Source of the DNA: Flavobacterium reichenbachii
GTDB taxonomy: Bacteria; Bacteroidota; Bacteroidia; Flavobacteriales; Flavobacteriaceae
Direction: 5' to 3'
Assembly: GCF_002217435.1 (NCBI RefSeq)
Contig: NZ_MUHF01000023.1
Location: forward strand, 1 to 64,000
Length of the DNA: 64,000 nucleotides
Below are positions 50,807 through 59,590 of the stretch, piece by piece (positions within the stretch are counted from its first letter, which is position 1; every line of letters begins with the position of its first letter). The notes under the pieces were generated by a model. It did no database searches, was not told the DNA's origin, and saw nothing but the letters and a program-made list of their open reading frames with translations. Both the position numbers and the translations under genes were made by a program.

Positions 50807-52153
50807 TTATTCGATTGGATTCATTTTAAAAGTATCCATAAATGCAGTAGTATAATCTCCTTCAATATATTTTGGATCATCCATTAATTGTCTATGGAAA
50901 GGGATTGTAGTTTTTACGCCTTCGATAACAAATTCATCCAAAGCTCTTCGCATTTTGCTGATCGCTTCTTCACGAGACTGCGCCGTTGTAATTAACTTGG
51001 CAATCATTGAATCGTAATTTGGCGGAATTGTATAACCTGAATAAACGTGAGTATCTAAACGTACACCATGTCCTCCCGGCATATGAAGCGTAGTAATTTT
51101 TCCTGGTGAAGGACGAAAATCATTATATGGATCTTCTGCATTAATACGACATTCTATAGCGTGTAATTCTGGTAAATAGTTTTTTCCTGAAATCGGAATT
51201 CCAGCAGCCACCATAATCTGCTCACGGATCAAATCATAATCAATAACTTGTTCTGTAATTGGATGCTCTACCTGAATACGGGTATTCATTTCCATGAAAT
51301 AGAAATTTCTATGTTTGTCAACCAGAAATTCTACTGTTCCAGCTCCTTCATATTTAATAAACTCAGCAGCTTTTACAGCAGCCGCTCCCATTGCAGCACG
51401 CAATTCGTCTGTCATGAAAGGTGAAGGTGTTTCTTCAGTTAGTTTTTGGTGACGACGCTGTACAGAACAATCTCTTTCAGAAAGGTGACAAGCTTTTCCG
51501 TAAGAATCTCCAACTACCTGAATTTCGATATGACGAGGTTCTTCAATAAGTTTCTCCATGTACATACCATCATTTCCAAAAGCAGCAGCAGCTTCCTGAC
51601 GTGCACTTTCCCAGGCTTTCAAAAGATCTTCTTCTTTCCAGACAGCACGCATTCCTTTTCCACCACCACCAGCGGTAGCTTTAAGCATTACTGGGTAACC
51701 AAATTCTTTGGCCAGTTTTTCTGTTTGTTCGAAAGATTCTAATAATCCGTCTGAACCTGGTACACATGGTACTCCTGCAGCCTTCATTGTAGCTTTTGCA
51801 GAAGCTTTATCTCCCATTTTATCAATCATTTCAGGAGCGGCACCAATAAATTTGATTCCGTGCTCTTGACAAATTTTAGAGAATTTAGCATTCTCAGAAA
51901 GAAAACCGTATCCTGGGTGAATTGCGTCTGCATTTGTAATTTCTGCAGCAGCAATAATATTTGACATTTTCAAATACGATAAGTTACTTGGAGGAGGTCC
52001 GATACAAACCGCTTCGTCAGCAAATTTAACATGTAGGCTTTCTGCATCTGCTGTAGAGTAAACTGCTACAGTTTTGATTCCCATTTCTTTACATGTACGA
52101 ATTACGCGAAGTGCTATTTCTCCCCTATTCGCAATTAATATTTTTTTAAACAT
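50807..52153 (-). CDS. accC: Acetyl-CoA carboxylase, biotin carboxylase subunit
   Basis: AccC carboxylates the biotin of AccB using ATP and bicarbonate, the first step of fatty-acid synthesis. The 448-residue length and all motifs are standard: KKILIANRGEIALRVIRTCKEMGI, the ATP-grasp glycine loop KATAGGGGKGMRAV, ERDCSVQRRHQKLTEETPSP, MEMNTRIQVEHPITE and a C-terminal biotin carboxylase domain. It ends the yceD-rpmF-fabH-accB-accC series; the gap to accB is 112 bp and full of AATCTAA repeats. Confidence 0.97.
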   Translation of the reverse strand: MFKKILIANRGEIALRVIRTCKEMGIKTVAVYSTADAESLHVKFADEAVCIGPPPSNLSYLKMSNIIAAAEITNADAIHPGYGFLSENAKFSKICQEHGIKFIGAAPEMIDKMGDKASAKATMKAAGVPCVPGSDGLLESFEQTEKLAKEFGYPVMLKATAGGGGKGMRAVWKEEDLLKAWESARQEAAAAFGNDGMYMEKLIEEPRHIEIQVVGDSYGKACHLSERDCSVQRRHQKLTEETPSPFMTDELRAAMGAAAVKAAEFIKYEGAGTVEFLVDKHRNFYFMEMNTRIQVEHPITEQVIDYDLIREQIMVAAGIPISGKNYLPELHAIECRINAEDPYNDFRPSPGKITTLHMPGGHGVRLDTHVYSGYTIPPNYDSMIAKLITTAQSREEAISKMRRALDEFVIEGVKTTIPFHRQLMDDPKYIEGDYTTAFMDTFKMNPIE

Positions 52154-52154
52154 C

Positions 52155-52260
52155 TTATTTTAATTAGATAATTAGACAATTTGATAATTAGATAATTTTA
52201 GATGATTAACAAAATTACTTTAATGTAGATCGATCTAAAATCTAAAATCTAAAATCTAAA
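52155..52260. repeat. AATTAGATAATT / AATCTAAAATCTAA tract between accC and accB
   Basis: The first half is built of TTAGATAATTAGACAATT variants and the second of ATCTAAAATCTAAAATC, the same heptamer family as at 4942-5075. It occupies the whole accB-accC gap. Confidence 0.65.
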
Positions 52261-52265
52261 TTTAT

Positions 52266-52748
52266 TTATGATGGATCTACTAAGAATAAAGGTTGATCAA
52301 ATTCTACTGGAGACATATCATCAACAAGAATTTTTACAATTTTACCTGAAATTTCCGATTCGATTTCGTTGAATAATTTCATTGCTTCAATTACACAAAG
52401 AACATCACCTTTAGCGATTGTGTTTCCTACTTCAGTAAAAACAGCTTTGTCTGGAGACGGTTTTCTATAAAAAGTTCCAATGATTGGAGATTTTATAGTT
52501 ACATATTTAGAATCGTTGGCTGCCGGCGCTTCTGGAGTTACATTTACAACTGTAGGAGCAGTAACTTGCTGAGCAGCTTGTGGCAATACTGCCTGAGCAG
52601 GTAATTGCTGCACGTAAGTTGCTTCGGTTACATTTGTTTCTAAAGTTGTTCTGATAGTGATTTTTACATCATCCATTTCTAACTTCACTTCTGCAACGCC
52701 CGAATTTGCAACAAATTTGATTAGGTTTTGAATTTCTTTTAAATCCAT
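52266..52748 (-). CDS. accB: Acetyl-CoA carboxylase, biotin carboxyl carrier protein
   Basis: AccB carries biotin on Lys124, in the invariant VIEAMKLFNEIES motif, and shuttles CO2 between AccC and the carboxyltransferase. The 160-residue protein has an N-terminal helical domain (MDLKEIQNLIKFVANSGVAE), an Ala/Gln/Pro-rich linker (about 48-80) and the C-terminal biotinyl domain (about 82-160). It lies between fabH and accC, as in most bacteria. Confidence 0.97.
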   Translation of the reverse strand: MDLKEIQNLIKFVANSGVAEVKLEMDDVKITIRTTLETNVTEATYVQQLPAQAVLPQAAQQVTAPTVVNVTPEAPAANDSKYVTIKSPIIGTFYRKPSPDKAVFTEVGNTIAKGDVLCVIEAMKLFNEIESEISGKIVKILVDDMSPVEFDQPLFLVDPS

Positions 52749-52771
52749 AATGATTCGTTTTTAGTTTTAAT

Positions 52772-53770
52772 TTATTTCTTATCGTAAGCCCATTTAAGGT
52801 AAATAGATCCCCAAGTGAATCCACCGCCGAAAGCGGCAAAAATAACATTATCTCCTTTTTTAAGCAAGTGTTCAAAATCTGCTAACACTAAAGGCAAAGT
52901 TCCTGAAGTTGTGTTACCATATCTTTCGATATTTACTAACACTTTAGATTCGTCCAGATCTAATCTTCCGGCAGTTGCATCAATAATACGTTTGTTTGCC
53001 TGATGCGGCACCAGCCAGCTTACATCTTCCTTTGTCAGATTATTTCTTTGCAAAATCAATTCGCTTGCATCTGCCATATTGGTAACAGCATATTTAAAAA
53101 CGGTTTTACCGTCCTGCATAATATTATGCTGCCTGTTTTTTATGGTTTCTTCAGAAGCAGGAATTAAAGATCCTCCAGCAGGAATTTTAAGAAAATCACG
53201 TCCTACTCCATCACTGCGTAAGTATTCATCTTGTAAGCCTAAGCCTTCATAATTTGGTTCGAATAAAACGGCACCCGCTCCATCTCCAAAAATAATACAA
53301 GTTGCTCTATCAGTATAATCTACAATTGATGACATTTTATCTGCACCAATTAGTAATACTTTTTTATAACGGCCCGACTGCACATATGCAGCAGCGGTTG
53401 ACATTCCGTACAAGAAACTTGAGCATGCAGCCTGCAAATCGTACGCGAATGCATTTACAGCTCCAATTTCTGTAGCAACATACACTCCTGTAGCAGCTAC
53501 CATCATATCTGGCGTTGCTGTTGCCATTATTACCATATCAATCTCTAAAGGATCTATATTGGCTTTTGCTATTAAATCTTGTGCTGCTTTTATAGCAAGA
53601 TAGGATGTTCCTTTATCAGCATCTTTAAGAATTCTTCTTTCTTTGATTCCGGTACGAGTGGTAATCCATTCGTCATTGGTATCAACCATTGTTTCTAATA
53701 CTTTGTTCGAAAGTACAAAATCAGGAACGTAAGCTCCAACAGCGGTAATTGCGGCTGTGATTGTATTCAT
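52772..53770 (-). CDS. fabH: 3-oxoacyl-ACP synthase III
   Basis: FabH condenses acetyl-CoA with malonyl-ACP to start fatty-acid chains. The 332-residue protein has the catalytic Cys116 in LQAACSSFLYG, the His in VPHQANKRI and the Asn in RYGNTTSGTLPL, and WITTRTGIKERRI at the N-terminus. It has its own -7 box, although a terminator-like hairpin lies between it and rpmF. Confidence 0.97.
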   Translation of the reverse strand: MNTITAAITAVGAYVPDFVLSNKVLETMVDTNDEWITTRTGIKERRILKDADKGTSYLAIKAAQDLIAKANIDPLEIDMVIMATATPDMMVAATGVYVATEIGAVNAFAYDLQAACSSFLYGMSTAAAYVQSGRYKKVLLIGADKMSSIVDYTDRATCIIFGDGAGAVLFEPNYEGLGLQDEYLRSDGVGRDFLKIPAGGSLIPASEETIKNRQHNIMQDGKTVFKYAVTNMADASELILQRNNLTKEDVSWLVPHQANKRIIDATAGRLDLDESKVLVNIERYGNTTSGTLPLVLADFEHLLKKGDNVIFAAFGGGFTWGSIYLKWAYDKK

Positions 53771-53790
53771 TATATTCTATTATTTCCTTC

Positions 53791-53798
53791 CAAATATA
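53791..53798 (-). promoter_or_regulatory. fabH promoter, -7 box
   Basis: On the minus strand TATATTTG, full TAnnTTTG match, 21 bp before the fabH ATG. Confidence 0.65.
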
Positions 53799-53890
53799 TA
53801 TTATTTGAAAAATTTTTAAAAGACTTGAAAATTACAAAAAAAAACGAAGCGAATTTGTCTATATTTTCCTAAAAAACAAAAATTATAACC

Positions 53891-53920
53891 AACAAAAAAA
53901 ACTCTCACTATGTGAGAGTT
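53891..53920 (-). terminator. Intrinsic terminator between rpmF and fabH
   Basis: On the minus strand AACTCTCAC-ATA-GTGAGAGTT (53900-53920) is followed by eight T, a good stop for the rpmF transcript; fabH downstream relies on its own box or on read-through. Confidence 0.8.
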
Positions 53921-53943
53921 CCAGTATAATTTACAAAAACGTA

Positions 53944-54138
53944 TTAAGCAACCGCTTCAGATTTATCGATAACAACTTGCCCTCTGTAATACATTTTACC
54001 TTCATGCCAGTAAGCTCTGTGGTATAAATGTGCTTCTCCAGTAATAGGACATGTAGCGATCTGAGCTACAGTAGCTTTATAATGTGTTCTTCTCTTATCT
54101 CTTCTTGTTTTCGAGATTTTTCTCTTAGGATGTGCCAT
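53944..54138 (-). CDS. rpmF: 50S ribosomal protein L32
   Basis: L32 is a 64-residue component of the large subunit. MAHPKRKISKTRRDKRRTH is the diagnostic start; the middle (CPITGEAHLYHRAYW) retains one cysteine only, so the zinc ribbon of other L32 proteins is lost, as in many Bacteroidetes. It is 9 bp after yceD on the same strand, an arrangement conserved across bacteria. Confidence 0.97.
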   Translation of the reverse strand: MAHPKRKISKTRRDKRRTHYKATVAQIATCPITGEAHLYHRAYWHEGKMYYRGQVVIDKSEAVA

Positions 54139-54147
54139 TTTACTATA

Positions 54148-54690
54148 TTATTTATCCGTTAATAGTTTCTTTAATTTTTCCCAGCGCGGGTCAATATCTT
54201 CTTCTTGTTTATTCTCAATTTTTTCTTCTTTGACTCTTAGCTCATTCAGTTTGGTCAGGGCTTCTGTTTGTAAACTTCCGTCTTTAACACCTGGATGAAC
54301 TCGTTTTAGCGGCACTGAAAGAGCAATCATCTCATAAATGTATTGTGCTACATCTATTTCAAACTCTCCGTGAGGCAGAATCAGCAATTCTTCATTATCG
54401 TTATTGAATTCATCTCCAAAACGAACAATCAGCTTCATTTTACCTTTTAAGGGAAGATCAAAATCTTCTCCCGTTAGATCACAAGGTACATTTACAGTTC
54501 CTTTGTGTTTAAAATCTAACTCCAGCATAGTGCTCTTCTTATCTAAAACTAAATTTACTTTGATATCCGAATTTTGAAATTCTTCATACTCAAAGTTCTC
54601 AAAGAACGCATTATTTATCTGATACTCAAAATGGTGTTTTCCTAGTTTTAATCCTACGAAAGGAATTAAAAATTCTTTTGTTTTGCTCAT
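54148..54690 (-). CDS. DUF177 / YceD family protein
   Basis: A 180-residue protein of the YceD family, which in plants and bacteria aids 23S rRNA accumulation or ribosome assembly. The conserved parts are VPCDLTGEDFDLPLKG, the LILPHGEFEIDVAQYIYEMIALSVPLKRVHPG segment (spanning about 101-133), and the acidic ending DPRWEKLKKLL. The linkage to rpmF supports it. It has a -7 box at 54745-54752 and an inverted repeat in its leader. Confidence 0.9.
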   Translation of the reverse strand: MSKTKEFLIPFVGLKLGKHHFEYQINNAFFENFEYEEFQNSDIKVNLVLDKKSTMLELDFKHKGTVNVPCDLTGEDFDLPLKGKMKLIVRFGDEFNNDNEELLILPHGEFEIDVAQYIYEMIALSVPLKRVHPGVKDGSLQTEALTKLNELRVKEEKIENKQEEDIDPRWEKLKKLLTDK

Positions 54691-54707
54691 TTCAACATCA
54701 ATTTGAT

Positions 54708-54752
54708 CAATTCAGATCTAAAAACAGATATCTGAATTGGGGTGCAAAGATA
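54708..54752 (-). promoter_or_regulatory. yceD-rpmF promoter and leader hairpin
   Basis: On the minus strand the -7 box TATCTTTG (54745-54752) is followed by a CAATTCAGAT/ATCTGAATTG inverted repeat (54708-54739) in the leader, 18 bases before yceD. The hairpin could be a regulatory site; this is inference. Confidence 0.55.
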
Positions 54753-54795
54753 TAAAATTATTATAAATCTAATAATCTTATTCACCTTTTTTTGT

Positions 54796-55845
54796 TTATA
54801 ACTGTTTTTCTTTTATTTTAAGAGGTTTTTGGCTAATCTCCTCATACAGATTACGCGAGCGATAAATATCAATTGCGAGATAAACTGCTTCTTTAAAAGA
54901 ATTAAAATCTGCCATATCTTTTCCAGCAATATCGAAAGCCGTTCCGTGATCCGGCGACGTTCTTACTCTGTTTAATCCCGCTGTATAATTAACGCCTTTA
55001 CCAAATGAAAGTGTTTTAAAAGGAATCAATCCCTGATCGTGATATGCAGCCACAACGGCGTCATATTTCTCAAACTGAGCGCTTCCAAAAAAACCATCGG
55101 CAGGAAATGGACCAAAGACCATAGTACCGCTTTCAAAGATTTTTTTAATTACTGGTTTCAAAACCAAATCATCTTCTTTTCCTATTACACCGCCGTCGCC
55201 TGCATGTGGATTTAATCCTAAAACAGCAATTTTTGGTTTTACTATACTAAAATCCTGAATCAGGGATTTTCTTACAGTCTCAATTTTTCTCGTAATTAAT
55301 TCTTCTGTCAGATGTGAAGTAACTTCACTCAAAGGCACATGATCGGTCAAAAGACCAACTCTCAGATTATCCTGCACCATCATCATTAACGCATTGCCTT
55401 CTAGTTCCTGATCTAAATAATCTGTATGTCCAGGAAATTTAAACCCTTCTGACTGAATATTATATTTATTTATTGGAGCGGTAACTAAAACATCAATTTC
55501 TTCGTTTTTTAATGCTTTGGTTGCTGCTAAAAAAGATTTTACGGCATACTCTCCAATTTTCTCATCATTAACTCCAAAATTAATATCAACACCTTCTTTC
55601 CAAAGATTGTAAACATTTACTTTTCCCGGTAAAGCCTGATCCAGTTTATCAATTCCATGAAACTGAACTGTTGAAGTAAAGCTCTTTTTTACAAAAGAGA
55701 GTATTTTGGCATTGGCAAAAATAACCGGCGTACACATTTCTAACATGCGGGCATCTTCGAATGTTTTTAAGATAACTTCGCTTCCAATACCGTTTAAATC
55801 TCCTACTGAAATTCCAACAATTATATTTTCTGCTTTTTTATTCAT
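54796..55845 (-). CDS. pdxA: 4-hydroxythreonine-4-phosphate dehydrogenase PdxA
   Basis: PdxA oxidises 4-phosphohydroxy-threonine to a precursor of pyridoxal phosphate. The 349-residue protein has ISVGDLNGIGSEVILK at the start, the metal-binding histidines in PGHTDYLDQEL, LNPHAGDGGVIG and AYHDQGLIPFKTL, and the C-terminal SPDHGTAFDIAG motif. It is divergent from ribE; the 57-bp gap carries its -7 box. Confidence 0.96.
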   Translation of the reverse strand: MNKKAENIIVGISVGDLNGIGSEVILKTFEDARMLEMCTPVIFANAKILSFVKKSFTSTVQFHGIDKLDQALPGKVNVYNLWKEGVDINFGVNDEKIGEYAVKSFLAATKALKNEEIDVLVTAPINKYNIQSEGFKFPGHTDYLDQELEGNALMMMVQDNLRVGLLTDHVPLSEVTSHLTEELITRKIETVRKSLIQDFSIVKPKIAVLGLNPHAGDGGVIGKEDDLVLKPVIKKIFESGTMVFGPFPADGFFGSAQFEKYDAVVAAYHDQGLIPFKTLSFGKGVNYTAGLNRVRTSPDHGTAFDIAGKDMADFNSFKEAVYLAIDIYRSRNLYEEISQKPLKIKEKQL

Positions 55846-55878
55846 GACCTGAGGTTATTTATTACTAATTTTGATGTG

Positions 55879-55886
55879 CAAATTTA
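55879..55886 (-). promoter_or_regulatory. pdxA promoter, -7 box
   Basis: On the minus strand TAAATTTG, full TAnnTTTG match, 34 bp before the pdxA ATG. Confidence 0.6.
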
Positions 55887-55902
55887 GTAAAATAAAACTA
55901 CA

Positions 55903-56493
55903 ATGTTTACAGGAATTATAGAAACCCTCGGAAGGATTCACGAAATACAAAAAGATCAAAACAATCTTCATATTACGGTAGATTCTTCTATAACTAACGA
56001 ATTAAAAATTGACCAAAGTGTTTCGCATAATGGAATCTGCTTAACGGTCGTGGCTGTTAAAGACTCTTTTTATACCGTAACTGCAATTGAAGAAACAATT
56101 TTAAAGACCAATATTGGCGAATGGAAAACCAATGATATTGTAAATCTGGAACGAGGAATGAAACTTGGAGATCGTCTGGACGGGCATATCGTACAAGGCC
56201 ACGTAGATCAAACCGGAACCTGCATTAAAATTGAAGAAGCAAACGGAAGCTGGAATTATACTTTTGAATACGACAAAGATCTCAACAACATTACCATAGA
56301 AAAAGGATCTATTACGGTAAACGGAGTCAGCCTTACTGTTGTAAACTCTAAAACAAATGAATTCAGCGTATCGATTATTCCGTATACGTATGAGCATACA
56401 AACTTTAAAAGTTTTAAAGAAGGAACAAAAATAAATTTAGAATTTGATGTAGTCGGAAAATACATTTCCCGACTTTATGCCATAAATAAGTAA
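55903..56493 (+). CDS. ribE: Riboflavin synthase alpha chain
   Basis: Riboflavin synthase dismutates two 6,7-dimethyl-8-ribityllumazine molecules to riboflavin. The 196-residue protein consists of two lumazine-binding repeats: the first begins MFTGIIETLGRI and includes SHNGICLTV; the second has GDRLDGHIVQGHVDQTG and ITVNGVSLTVV. No FMN riboswitch is seen in the 57 bp upstream. Confidence 0.96.
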   Translation: MFTGIIETLGRIHEIQKDQNNLHITVDSSITNELKIDQSVSHNGICLTVVAVKDSFYTVTAIEETILKTNIGEWKTNDIVNLERGMKLGDRLDGHIVQGHVDQTGTCIKIEEANGSWNYTFEYDKDLNNITIEKGSITVNGVSLTVVNSKTNEFSVSIIPYTYEHTNFKSFKEGTKINLEFDVVGKYISRLYAINK

Positions 56494-56510
56494 TGGCAGC
56501 AACTACTCAT

Positions 56511-56544
56511 AAAAAAAGCTTCAGTTTATACTGAAGCTTTTTTT
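56511..56544. terminator. Bidirectional terminator after ribE
   Basis: A 14-base arm ending AAGCTTCAG (56511-56524) and its complement (56531-56544) with a 6-base loop and T/A runs on either side. It covers the last codons of the convergent small membrane protein gene. Confidence 0.85.
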
Positions 56545-56768
56545 ATTTTATTATTATATACTACAAAGGCTCCTAAAACTAAGCCTCCTATTAATAACAA
56601 AGTAATATTTTGATTGATCGGCACCTGATTTTGATCAGGCGGACAAGCTGGACAGTCGTCATCGGCTGAAGCATTAGTTTCAGGAGTCGGCATATCGGCA
56701 GCAGCGGCATTTGACGCATTTAATAAAATTAAAACAAATACCAGAAATAAAGTTTTTATTATCTTCAT
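56526..56768 (-). CDS. Small exported protein with C-terminal membrane helix
   Basis: An 80-residue protein from ATG 56768. A signal peptide (MKIIKTLFLVFVLILLNASNAAA) precedes a Pro/Asp-rich linker with the vicinal motif DDDCPACPPDQNQ, then a membrane helix (LLLIGGLVLGAFVVYN) and a basic tail KKIKKASV-like end. Short proteins of this signal-linker-helix type are common in flavobacteria near genome edges of operons; role unknown. A TTG-initiated form would be five residues longer. Confidence 0.55.
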   Translation of the reverse strand: MKIIKTLFLVFVLILLNASNAAAADMPTPETNASADDDCPACPPDQNQVPINQNITLLLIGGLVLGAFVVYNNKIKKASV

Positions 56769-57272
56769 AAAACTAAACTGCAAGCGAGCAGTATTATATA
56801 TTATTAATAATCTTACTTAATAGAAATTTCGCACAAACATTATGCTTACATCGAAAATCTTTGACAAAAGTATAAGATTTTCGCAGAAATGCAACTTTTA
56901 AAGTAAAAAAAGGTCTGCAAAAATCTAACCATTTCTTTATAAAACACTGCAGATTCAATTACGAAATCGTTTTAATATACGTAAAGATCAGTCTTATGGT
57001 TTTATTTATTTTATCCTTTTCAAAGCCTTATAAACAAGGAACACTTCCTTACTATGACTTTTAAAAACATACACTGTAAGTTATAAAATAGTAAATAATG
57101 TTAAATTTAAAATTTTAAACTAATAAAAATATTTACTCCTTATAAATTTGCAGGAACATACTGCTCTTTTAAATAAATAAGAAAAAACTGTGAAGGTCAT
57201 TTTCTTTTTAAAATTTTAAAAGTCGCCTTTCTTTTAAATTGTCGATTCGGCAAAACAATGCTGCCGAATTAA
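56769..57272. other. AT-rich gap before the restriction-modification island
   Basis: Half a kilobase without a credible gene on either strand. It is more AT-rich than average and holds runs of T and A; only the inverted repeat and promoter at its end stand out. Confidence 0.5.
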
Positions 57273-57280
57273 TATATTTG
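57245..57280 (+). promoter_or_regulatory. dcm-like promoter with overlapping operator-like dyad
   Basis: ATTCGGCA (57245-57252) and TGCCGAAT (57262-57269) form an 8-bp dyad with a 9-base centre, immediately upstream of the -7 box TATATTTG (57273-57280). The dyad covers the place where the -33 element should be, so a bound protein would block transcription of the methyltransferase gene. The leader to the ATG is about 100 bp. Confidence 0.55.
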
Positions 57281-57381
57281 CATAAAATAAAAAATACCTT
57301 TTTGAAAACTAATTTCAAATTGCCTTTAAGATTTTATTCTTTAATTTAAAGAATCAGAATTCATTATATCAAACAAAATAG

Positions 57382-58377
57382 ATGAAAGATAAATATACAG
57401 TAGGAAGTTTATATGCTGGTGTCGGCGGTATATGTTTAGGTTTTCAAAATGCTGGTTTTAAACTAGAATGGGCAAATGAATTTGATAAAAATGCTTGTAT
57501 TACTTATAAAAACAATTTTGAACATAATCTTATCGAAGGAGATGTGATGTCTCTGGATGTAAGTGCTCTAAAAAAAATCGATATTCTGACTGCAGGATTT
57601 CCGTGCCAGCCATTTTCTGTGGCAGGTTACAGAAAAGGTTTTGAAGACAGCAGAGGTAATCATTTTTTTAAAATTTTAGATTTTATTGATGAAATGAAAC
57701 CAAAAGTCGTATTTCTAGAAAATGTCAAAAATTTAAAAGGACATGATAACGGAAATACCATGAAGGTAATTGAGAACGAAATAAAAAAACGCAATTACAC
57801 TTTTGACAGTTCGGTTTTAAACACCAAAGATTTCGGCAATATTCCGCATAACAGAGAGCGTATCTTTATGATTGCTTTTGATAAAGATTTTATTAAGGAT
57901 GATAAATTTGAATTTCATTTTCCTGATAAAGAAAATCTGACCAAATCTATAACCGATCTTATTACTGCAGAAAAAGTAGACGATAAATTTTACTATCACG
58001 AAGACAAGTATATGTACAATATGCTGCAAGAATCTGTTGTGAGCAAAGAACGAATTTATCAATTTAGAAGGCAATATGTAAGAGAGAACAAATCGAGCGT
58101 ATGCCCTACACTGACTGCAAATATGGGAACTGGCGGACATAATGTACCCATTATTACTACCGATTATGGTTTTAGAAAATTAACTCCAAGAGAATGTTTT
58201 AGATTTCAGGGTTTTCCAGATAACTTTAAATTACCTGCGATTTCAAATTCGCATTTATACAAACAAGCCGGAAACTCTGTAAGTATGCCCGTTATTCAAA
58301 GATTGGCGTCTGAAATTTTTAAGGTTATTGAAAAAGTAGAATCTAAAGGCAAGAAAAAGTCTAAAGAGAAAGCTTAA
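57382..58377 (+). CDS. dcm: DNA (cytosine-5) methyltransferase
   Basis: A 331-residue C5-cytosine methyltransferase. Motif I is LYAGVGGICLGFQNAGF (SAM site), the catalytic Cys75 sits in GFPCQPFSVAG (motif IV), ENV is at residues 113-115 (motif VI), motif VIII is around RERIFMIAF, the target-recognition region is short (about 185-255), and motifs IX-X are KLTPRECFRFQGFP and YKQAGNSV. It probably protects the host site from the endonuclease encoded convergently; the last 17 bases overlap that gene. The specificity cannot be read from sequence alone. Confidence 0.95.
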   Translation: MKDKYTVGSLYAGVGGICLGFQNAGFKLEWANEFDKNACITYKNNFEHNLIEGDVMSLDVSALKKIDILTAGFPCQPFSVAGYRKGFEDSRGNHFFKILDFIDEMKPKVVFLENVKNLKGHDNGNTMKVIENEIKKRNYTFDSSVLNTKDFGNIPHNRERIFMIAFDKDFIKDDKFEFHFPDKENLTKSITDLITAEKVDDKFYYHEDKYMYNMLQESVVSKERIYQFRRQYVRENKSSVCPTLTANMGTGGHNVPIITTDYGFRKLTPRECFRFQGFPDNFKLPAISNSHLYKQAGNSVSMPVIQRLASEIFKVIEKVESKGKKKSKEKA

Positions 58378-59587
58378 ACTGGCCATCCTGATTTTCTGAC
58401 ACTTTTTCTATAAAAGATTCATATTCGTCTAATTTGGTGAAATCTATAAAATAGTCATCGTTGGTAGATTTTGTAATTTTCACGCTGTCGTAACCTGTTT
58501 TTCTGAGTTTATCGTAAGTAAGAAGTTCATTTTCTTTGAGCATTAAAACATCGCGAAGCATCCAGTCGGCCATTGCTTTATTGGGATTTGTCATTAAAGC
58601 TTTGCTCCCGTCCTGACATACTTTTGCTGAAAGAATTTTACCGTTTGGAATTCTAAGATTAAAAATTACATCTTTCTCTGGAAAAAAATCGGGTGCATTA
58701 TTTCTAATTTTTGAAGGTATCGAGATATAAACTTCGCCCGGATCTCTTTTTCTTCCGCCAGCGTTCCATTGATTCAACTGACTTTTGACTGGCACAATTG
58801 GTTCTTTTAGTTTCTTTTTGGCCTCTGGAGAATATAACGGCAGAATGACATAATCTACAAACGGAATTAATTCTTCGTCTGTTAATAAACCAATTGTATT
58901 TTGCAGCTGCTTTTGATTTTCAAAATCGGCTTCTTTTCCAGAACCTGGCTGCGTCAGATTTAAAAGCACATTGATTGGCTCTTCTAAGATTTCGACTGCA
59001 ATTTCAATACATTCTTTAGGAATGATAAAGCGTTTCATTAAAACACTTTTAGAAAAATTAAAATTGTATTCGTTTAAAGCATCTTTAAATTTCAGCGAGC
59101 TTTTAGTTTCGTCAAGAATTTCTATCGAATCTTTATCAATTAAATCATAAGGGATTTCAAAAACTTTAATCAAAAATTTATCACGACCAATTATATGATA
59201 AACTCTGTTTTGAGTATTGTAAACTCGATCTGCAAATTCAATTCTTTCATTTCTAAAATCTGCCAGCTTACGCGCCAGATCCAAACCTTTAAGGATTCTA
59301 AGTTCTGAACTGCGTGAATTAAATTCGGCTACTTTTTCAATTTTAGAACTTCCGGACAATACAAAAGTTTTAATACCAATGCCGCAACCGTTTATAATGG
59401 CGTCGTATGCCACATCTGCGCGCGCTAGATTGTCTGCACTAAATGCTTTACAAAAAGCATTCTCTGCAACTCTGTACTGAATAAAAGGTTTGTCTGAAGA
59501 ACTAAACAAATTCGAAAACGCACCAATAGCTTTTAAAGCGCTTGTATAGTTTTCGATATTTTGATTGGTCTGAGTTTTTAGAAACAT
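58361..59587 (-). CDS. Putative type II restriction endonuclease with B3-like C-terminal domain
   Basis: A 408-residue protein. The C-terminal ~120 residues (from NQWNAGGRKRDPGEVYIS through FNLRIPNGKILSAKVCQDGSKAL and NKAMADWMLRDVLMLKENELLTY) resemble the B3-like DNA-recognition domain seen in EcoRII-N/BfiI-C-type enzymes. The N-terminal part has a candidate PD-(D/E)XK site: Glu42, Asp58/Asp62 and GIGIKTF with Lys73. A phospholipase-D-type HxK site is not seen. This organisation suggests a restriction enzyme for the site of the neighbouring methyltransferase. It starts 3 bp after vsr on the same strand. Confidence 0.7.
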   Translation of the reverse strand: MFLKTQTNQNIENYTSALKAIGAFSNLFSSSDKPFIQYRVAENAFCKAFSADNLARADVAYDAIINGCGIGIKTFVLSGSSKIEKVAEFNSRSSELRILKGLDLARKLADFRNERIEFADRVYNTQNRVYHIIGRDKFLIKVFEIPYDLIDKDSIEILDETKSSLKFKDALNEYNFNFSKSVLMKRFIIPKECIEIAVEILEEPINVLLNLTQPGSGKEADFENQKQLQNTIGLLTDEELIPFVDYVILPLYSPEAKKKLKEPIVPVKSQLNQWNAGGRKRDPGEVYISIPSKIRNNAPDFFPEKDVIFNLRIPNGKILSAKVCQDGSKALMTNPNKAMADWMLRDVLMLKENELLTYDKLRKTGYDSVKITKSTNDDYFIDFTKLDEYESFIEKVSENQDGQFKLSL

Positions 59588-59590
59588 TAT

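Noticed and set aside
55846..55902. An FMN riboswitch before ribE
   Set aside because: The gap is only 57 bp and contains no RFN element; it is occupied by a promoter for pdxA.
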